The notes beneath the pieces are model-generated. The model saw nothing but the letters and a program-made list of their open reading frames with translations, did not search any database and had not been told where the DNA came from. Positions 58,066-64,000 of a stretch of DNA of 64,000 nt are shown here, one piece after another. This DNA is from Viridothelium virens. Taxonomy: Eukaryota; Ascomycota; Dothideomycetes; Trypetheliales; Trypetheliaceae. Positions within the stretch are counted from its first letter, which is position 1. Each line of letters begins with the position of its first letter. The DNA lies in assembly GCA_010094025.1 (NCBI GenBank), contig ML991805.1, positions 124,001-188,000 of the forward strand, read 5' to 3'. Made by a program: the position numbers and the translations under genes.

Positions 58066-60525
58066 GCAACAAGAAGAGTAAATATAGGGGCAAGGAAACC
58101 GATGACCGACTCGTTGTGTCAGAAGTATGCTTGTTCATTCCCTGAGGAGTAAAGTTGGATGTGTAGTGGTAAATTAAGAGCCCACTGGCTCAAAGAGGTG
58201 TGTACCGCATTCATTGCTGTTCACGGCCAGAATTGCCGCTCTGCCGTTGGCCCGTTAGAATGACGCGGCTTTAGCGGGCTAATTTCTCAGGACCGTGCTG
58301 GAAGCGAGACTATCAAGCAGTGATGTGAGCAAGGCCGCGAGACTGCAAGAGACGCAGAAAGTGATGAGGTAACCAATGTACGAAGGTGGAATTATGCACA
58401 ATCATTGACGCTGTGGGCACATTCCAGGCGATTCAATTCCTTGTGTCCGATTCGCGGTATGGGCGAGTGCATATGATCATTCGCTTCTTGAGATACCTTA
58501 CTCTTTATATGTTTACTGACGTAGAGATGGGACAACCAAACAAGTACAGATTCTGTTAGGAAGGGAGGAACGGGCACACCACCCCAAGACCATTCATTTT
58601 CGGCGAAGGTAGGAGGAAGAAATAGATCAAAATCAAATTCAGCACATATACAACAACTACTACAAGCGACTGCATGGAGTTCGCAGAGCAAATGGCCGAA
58701 TATGCCAATACCAGAACACCGAATTCGATGAGATACTCTAAAGGTCTGGGGGTGATGGTGGTCTGTGTCAAAATCGGACACGTTCCATTCCTTCACATGA
58801 AGAGCACGTGACCATTTGAGAGGTACCTTGCCTGAGGTACCTAGAGGTAGGTAAGGTACCTACCAAGTACCTAGGTTGGTAGGAATACTCTACCTTCCTC
58901 TAAATACCTGCTATGCTAAACTTCTGACAGACCAGACAAACGCGGGACCTTTGTGAACACCTCATATTCCTCTTCCAGACCCTCAACAGATCCTGCAAAG
59001 TCTAACGTGTCAGATGTGGTATCCCTGCGCTGCGAGGCGACCTACATTACTGAGATACTACTGTACAAGCTTTCTACTCCATAACTGCACAGCATGGTCC
59101 ACCCACTAGATCACCCACAAACAAGTGATAGTCGCACAGAATCACACTGGTAGAAAATGTGCAAGTGCTATACAACTTATGGAAGAATCGAGAGCAGAAC
59201 ACTCGGACGAAAGTCAAAAGACTCAAGAATGAAACTGAGCGTTTTGCAGACAACGTAGTTCAAAAGGCTACAACTATTCAAAAACTCGAAGTAACGATCA
59301 ATGGGCTCAAGCGAGTGTTCCATCTAACTCCACCGGCGTCACATTCTCGGTTATATGCCTCAGCTGCCTATGATCAAATGATGCTCTCTCCGTCGGTCGC
59401 AGCAACTCCACTCGATGCAGTGCCTAATTTCCAATCTATTACTACGAACCCGAGTGTTACGAAAGCGGCTTTCTAGGCTCGATACCACCATCCGGGCATA
59501 AAAATCGACCTCCGAGTTACTGCGATAGCCACGAAGGAGGCAAGACAACTTAAAGACATCATTGGATAAAGCTCTTTAGATGATACCAGACATCAACCGC
59601 GTGAGGTATACAGCAATCTCATACAGAATGGGAGCATTAATTCAACTTGAGTGGAGAAAACAGATAACTAGAAAAGAAGGACCGTGAGAAAGAATTGCAG
59701 GTACATGGTTTGGAAGAACTAGGCCACCAGTCATTGAACGCCTCAATGTTGAATTGTCCGAGTTTATCCATTGGTGAAGGGGCTTTGCTTGGAGAGTAGG
59801 CTCATCCATATCCAAATTGAAGCTCGTCTCGATAGCCTTATGGTCTGAATGCTGTGCCTTTGACCAAAATAATTCTCGAGGGTTTCGGAGCTCCTGGCGA
59901 TTCCTGAGGCTATTCAATGATGATGTTCGAATGAACATATGCGAACCGATCTCCTCATCTCCATAGTCCTAAATTTCTAGAATCTCTAAGATCTCTTGAC
60001 CTTTAGTAGTAAACCATACGATTTGTCCAACTTCAACATTATACCAATGCTCTCGACCTCGTAAGTAGGAAATTTGGACCTAAGACAAGATCTAATCAGA
60101 ATCTGAACACGATTTGGGCACCCAGACCAGATTCCGGACCGAATAACAGGTGGCAGTTGGTTTATTTCTGTATATCGAAAAATCTGGTAGGAAGACAGGA
60201 GCTATCATTAGAACGAAATGCAATGAATATCGACAACCTAGAACATAGATGTGACAGGCTTCTAGAGAATGACAAATTTCCTTGAGTGTTCGAGGCTCTC
60301 AAATAGCCACATTAGGATACAATGAAGATAGAAAGATGATATTCACATATTGAGTCGAACCGGCAGCAATCTGACCAGGTCGATGAGATGAGTATCCATG
60401 GGTGACTCCCTTAGCATAATGATCCCGCTTCAGGATTGTTTCTTTTCTGATGCCCAAACCTCATCTTGGAATCTCTTCCACTCGTCTCTGAACCGATCGG
60501 GGCGGGGCGGGGTCATTGGTGCATT
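58066..60525. other. Gene-poor, possibly decaying interval
   Basis: No intact gene. A minus-strand frame from about 60085 down to 59642 reads as plausible protein with at least one in-frame stop (HWYNVEVGQIVWFTTKGQ, later SFNLDMDEPTLQAKPLHQW) and may be a relic; I do not recognise it. A plus-strand frame at 59159-59476 lacks an ATG. Confidence 0.35.
58821..58892. repeat. Cluster of GGTACCT / CCTAGGTAGG motifs
   Basis: The palindrome AGGTACCT and its variants (CTAGAGGTAGGTA, AAGTACCTAGGTTGG) occur at least five times within about 70 bp. The arrangement can fold into several overlapping hairpins. Its function is unknown. Confidence 0.6.
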
Positions 60526-63500
60526 TTATGTTGCTCTATTTGAGTCCATGGAAGATCTGCGACCCTCGCCTTCCACTCGATGAGCCTCTGATGACTGTGG
60601 TGTTGGCAGACCATTCTCCTGAGGCGAAATCCATGCATCAGGTGCATATTTAGGCCCTTCCGGTCTACCTGCCCCGAGGTTGGGATTGCTGGAAAATTGC
60701 CCTGGCTGACCCGAGCCTGAAAGTGCATTGAGATCCTTTGAGTTGTAAGTGGCGGTAGAGGAGATAGCTTCTTGATGTCTTGGAGGGAAGACATATATGT
60801 ATGGTGTTCCATTAGGCATGAGTCGTATTTCGTATCCATTCTGCAAAGCAGCTCTTTTGATAATGAGAGGCTGAGGAGAATTAGGATGGTGGATGAGCCT
60901 TCCAGCAGACTCTAGAGATTTCATGATCATCTCAGAGACCTCCTTCTGCTCGTACTGTATAGCAGCTGAGACCGCGCTGAAGCCTCGTTTCGAGAATATT
61001 GTGGGGTCTGAGCCGTGTTCTAAGAGCAGTAGAGTCACTCCTACGGATCCGGTTGCTGCAGCATGAATGAGAGCATTATTCCCGAAGCGATCTTGAGTAT
61101 CAATCAATGCACCACGTTCCACAAATTTCTGTGCAATGATTGGCTGGTCGTGTATTGCGGCAAGCATAAGTGGCGTCTGATGTTCCATGTCCTGAGCGTT
61201 GACATCAAGTTTATTCTGAAGCAAGAATTCAACTGCGTTGTCGTCCCCTGTGAGTACTGCTCCATGGAGAAGTGTCTGTTTCTTTACGCCCCACCACTCC
61301 AAAGATGCGCCCTTGTCAACAAGAAGCTGTGCTATTGCAAACTTTTTCTGGACAAATACCCTGAATACGAGCGGGACCTGAGGATCGATCTTGACTTTCG
61401 CATCCGCACCAGCTGCAATTAAACGCTCGACAATATCGCCGTTCGGTCGGTGGCAGGCCAGAACCAAGGGAGTCTGACCATCGCTATCCTTCCTGTACCT
61501 CCAGATTTGGCTTAGATTCCAATAGTACGTCGAGAACTCGGGGAAAATTTCTCCAAATGGCCATTGTGAACAGCACTGGCATGAATCTTGCCGCCAACTT
61601 TGCGTTCAAAATTAATATCAGCACCCCTTTCCAGTAGCAATCGTACTGTAGCTGGCTTATTGTGGAGCACAGCGCAGATAAGTGGTGTGGTAGGTCGTTT
61701 GCTTGATCCGTCAAATATGTCGATCTCGGCGCCATTATCAAGTAAAATATCCACAATGTTATTGTATCCGCTGCCTGCAGCTAATTGCAAAGAGCAGTAC
61801 CCGGCCTCATTCCTTGCAGCAGGATTTGCTTCATATTCGAGTAGCAGCTTCACACTCTCAGCTTGTCCCTTGTCAGCCGCCAACGTCAACGCGGTTGACT
61901 TGTGCTTGTTCCTGATATCGACCTCAGCGCCAGCTTCCAAAAGTATTCTCAGTCCAGCACGAAATGAGTGTCGAGCAGCAAGGTGCAAAGGCGCGTCTAA
62001 GGTCGTAAGATGTTGCGCGTTTATAGCGGTGTTCGTCCTAGCGAGAAGCTCTGTCGCGGTAGTGCGATTGTTCATGACGGCAAGTGAAAGCGGAACGTGA
62101 CCATTAATTGTATGTTCGAGATTGCAGCCAAATCGTATCAGGATGTCGATGATATCTTTGTTCCCATTGGTAGCTGCACGATGAATGGCAAGAGTGGTCA
62201 TATTTTGTCTACGGAGATGCGGAACTTTAGAAAGCCATCTTCTTAACATCCTCTTATCCTGGGCGATCGCAGCGTTGCAAATATTTTTCTCTAAGACCGC
62301 GGAATCTGGGGCATTGATTCTTAAGAACTCAATGTTTTGCTCGCCTGTGTAGGAATATTTTAGCAGAAATCCTTTTGAGATTTGCACCTTTGCGCACCTT
62401 CGCGGTCTGGATCATCCTCATCGCCAGACTCCTGTAGTTCAGCTGGTACTTCCTGTCCCTGTTTGCTATTGCAACAAATTCCGTAATAGCCTGCGTTTTC
62501 CTCGCAATCGAGGATTCTGTCCATGATCTGCGCAGCAGTGAGACGAGCCTCCGGATTTTTCGAAGTCATATTCTTAATCCAATCGAGAGGAGCCTCGTGG
62601 TCCCTAGACTCGAGTCTCTTCATCCAACTCTTCATAGCCTTCAGATTGCCAAAGTGGAAATCACTGCAGTCTCCATTGTTTCTGAAATGATCCAACTTCG
62701 CTCAAAGTGTCTCGCCATTCAATACAGTCTAACCGTATTAGCATTACTGCGGAGCCTTCCTTGTTCAGTACTTACGATCATGTCCAAAAAGACGCACCCA
62801 AGCGACCAAATATCCGCAGATCGATTCCTTTTATCACTTTCCATCACTTCTGGAGCTGCGTAGCCTGCAGAAACAGGCCCATGATATCCAGTGGTGGTGC
62901 TTCGGCCTACCATCTTCCAATGACAGCAAGCCCAAAGTCTGTGAGAAAGACCTTCCTTTCTCTCACGATGATGTTCTCGGGCTTGATGTCTTTGTGACGC
63001 TTTTTCTCGCTATGCATATACATGATCGCGGAGCAGAGGCATCCAAACGCTTCTCGAATGCAGGCGTAGTCGTAAGATAGAAGGGACTTCTGGCTTAAGA
63101 AGACTTTGAAATCCATGTCTCCTACTGGTGCCATAAGAATACCAACATATTCTGGATCAGTATACGAGCCTATGTAGCGTATCAAGTGACGGTGTTTTAG
63201 CTGCTTCATAATTCCGACTTTCTGTTTAAAGAAGTTGAGGGCCGCAACGCTTGCTTCGAAGGTCTCTCTGCGTTTGAGACGTTTTCTAACGTAGACCCGG
63301 CCAGAAAGCTTGCTAACAACTCGATGGACCTCGCCGGTGCCGCCTTTGCCATGCCGCTCGTGGCATTCCAGATGGCGACGATCGACACTTTCAAGAAAGT
63401 TAGCATGTTTAGCTGTGGCGCCTCCCTCGATGCTCTGGGCTTCTTTGTTCATCACGGAGGACTGGCTCTTCAGGAATAGGGCCTTCTGCTTCGAAGAGAG

Positions 63501-64000
63501 ACTTTGCGGAATATTACCGGACGAATATGGAAGGGCGATGTCTAAGCAATTCTTCTGCACAAACTCATCCATGAGATCTACTGCATTGATCATCCTCAGG
63601 ATGGCGAAAGTGCGAGGCCGTATGCTCCATTCTTCTTTGCCTGCTTTGGCAAGGATAGTAGCGAGGCGCTCAAAGTCGTTATCTGACAGCGTCAACACTT
63701 GATCGGTGCTGCCTAATGGAATGATCTCCCGCAATTGAGACTCAATCTCCTGCAGACGATGTCTACTGGAATTAGGTGACTTTGCTGCCAATGGTCCTTC
63801 CTTTGATCCTTCGGTGACTGCTGTTTCTTTGCCGGTCTGATAACTCGGATTGTCGAATCTGCCACTCCCAGTAAGATTCTCTTCTGGTCTGATCTTGGCA
63901 TGTGCGATGTTTGGTGGCACGCTCTTGGCATTCAAAATTTTTGTAGGTAGCGAATTACCACTGCCACTCGTAGTGGAACTTCCGCTATGATCCGCGGTTC
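60526..64000 (-). pseudogene. Ankyrin-repeat protein kinase, 5' end beyond the window, frame broken
   Basis: The frame is open to the right edge, so the start lies outside. Reading leftward, a polar N-terminus leads to a kinase domain: glycine loop GKGGTGEV, VYVRKRLK lysine, RHKDIKPEN (HKD instead of HRD, usual in this fungal family) and TDFGLA. The activation loop GRSTTTG and APE follow in another frame (break near 62,908-62,922). Introns at 62775-62696 and 62397-62345 then connect to ankyrin repeats such as GAEVDIRNKHKSTALTLAAD. Within the repeats the frame changes again near 61,540-61,555 and 61,485-61,500. The C-terminus ends with a P/S-rich tail. These proteins are thought to act in fungal self/non-self or stress signalling. 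Three small shifts suggest a decaying gene, though sequencing errors in homopolymers could cause some. Confidence 0.7.

Noticed and set aside
62888-62935. A 48-bp intron (GTAGGC...CTGCAG) to explain the kinase frame change
   Set aside because: It would remove the conserved GRSTTTG activation loop and still leave the following APE region in the wrong frame.
1-64000. CRISPR arrays, rRNA genes, LTR or capsid-bearing elements
   Set aside because: No regularly spaced repeats, rRNA sequence, or polymerase, integrase or capsid-like coding sequence was seen on either strand.

Overview
The window looks like nuclear DNA of a filamentous ascomycete (Pezizomycotina). Genes are on both strands and many are split by short GT-AG introns, mostly 46-80 bp, with CTNAY-type branch sites near the acceptor. 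The protein families are also typical of such fungi: an Ime2/RCK kinase, a Kre6/Skn1 glucan-synthesis protein, Pom33, an Rds1 ferritin-like protein, a Zn2Cys6 regulator, APC permease, P450s, and NLR-type N-terminal and ankyrin-kinase proteins. I cannot name the species. Exon models were built by hand from splice signals and frame continuity.

Layout. 1-9 kb holds housekeeping and developmental genes: an Ime2-like kinase behind a long pyrimidine-rich leader, a METTL13-like methyltransferase, and the exosome subunit RRP42. 9-16.8 kb is accessory: a protein with a fungal NLR-type N-terminus plus ubiquitin-like domain that carries an in-frame TAG, a Tc1/mariner-type MITE, and two membrane proteins of unknown function. 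17-26.6 kb holds a P450 with an unusual I-helix, an amino-acid permease, a conserved mitochondrial-looking protein, an Rds1-like secreted protein and a Nudix hydrolase. 27.3-29.6 kb is the most unusual gene: a 757-residue protein that appears to join a nucleotidyltransferase-like N-terminus to an aminoglycoside-phosphotransferase-like kinase C-terminus.

30.8-41.3 kb holds a SAM methyltransferase, Kre6/Skn1, a second P450 and a Zn2Cys6 regulator whose zinc cluster is split over three small exons. The methyltransferase, P450 and regulator could be a small metabolic locus interrupted by the cell-wall gene, but no backbone enzyme is present. 41.9-54.8 kb holds a SulP/STAS transporter, Pom33, a conserved membrane-anchored protein recovered only after splicing, a 2EXR/F-box-like protein, an NAD(P)-binding protein and an HSL-type esterase. 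55.3-64 kb is gene-poor and decaying at its edges: diverged direct repeats, two unrecognised spliced genes, and an ankyrin-repeat kinase that runs off the right end and contains at least three frame breaks.

No rRNA, complete tRNA, CRISPR array, virus-derived element or autonomous transposon was seen.
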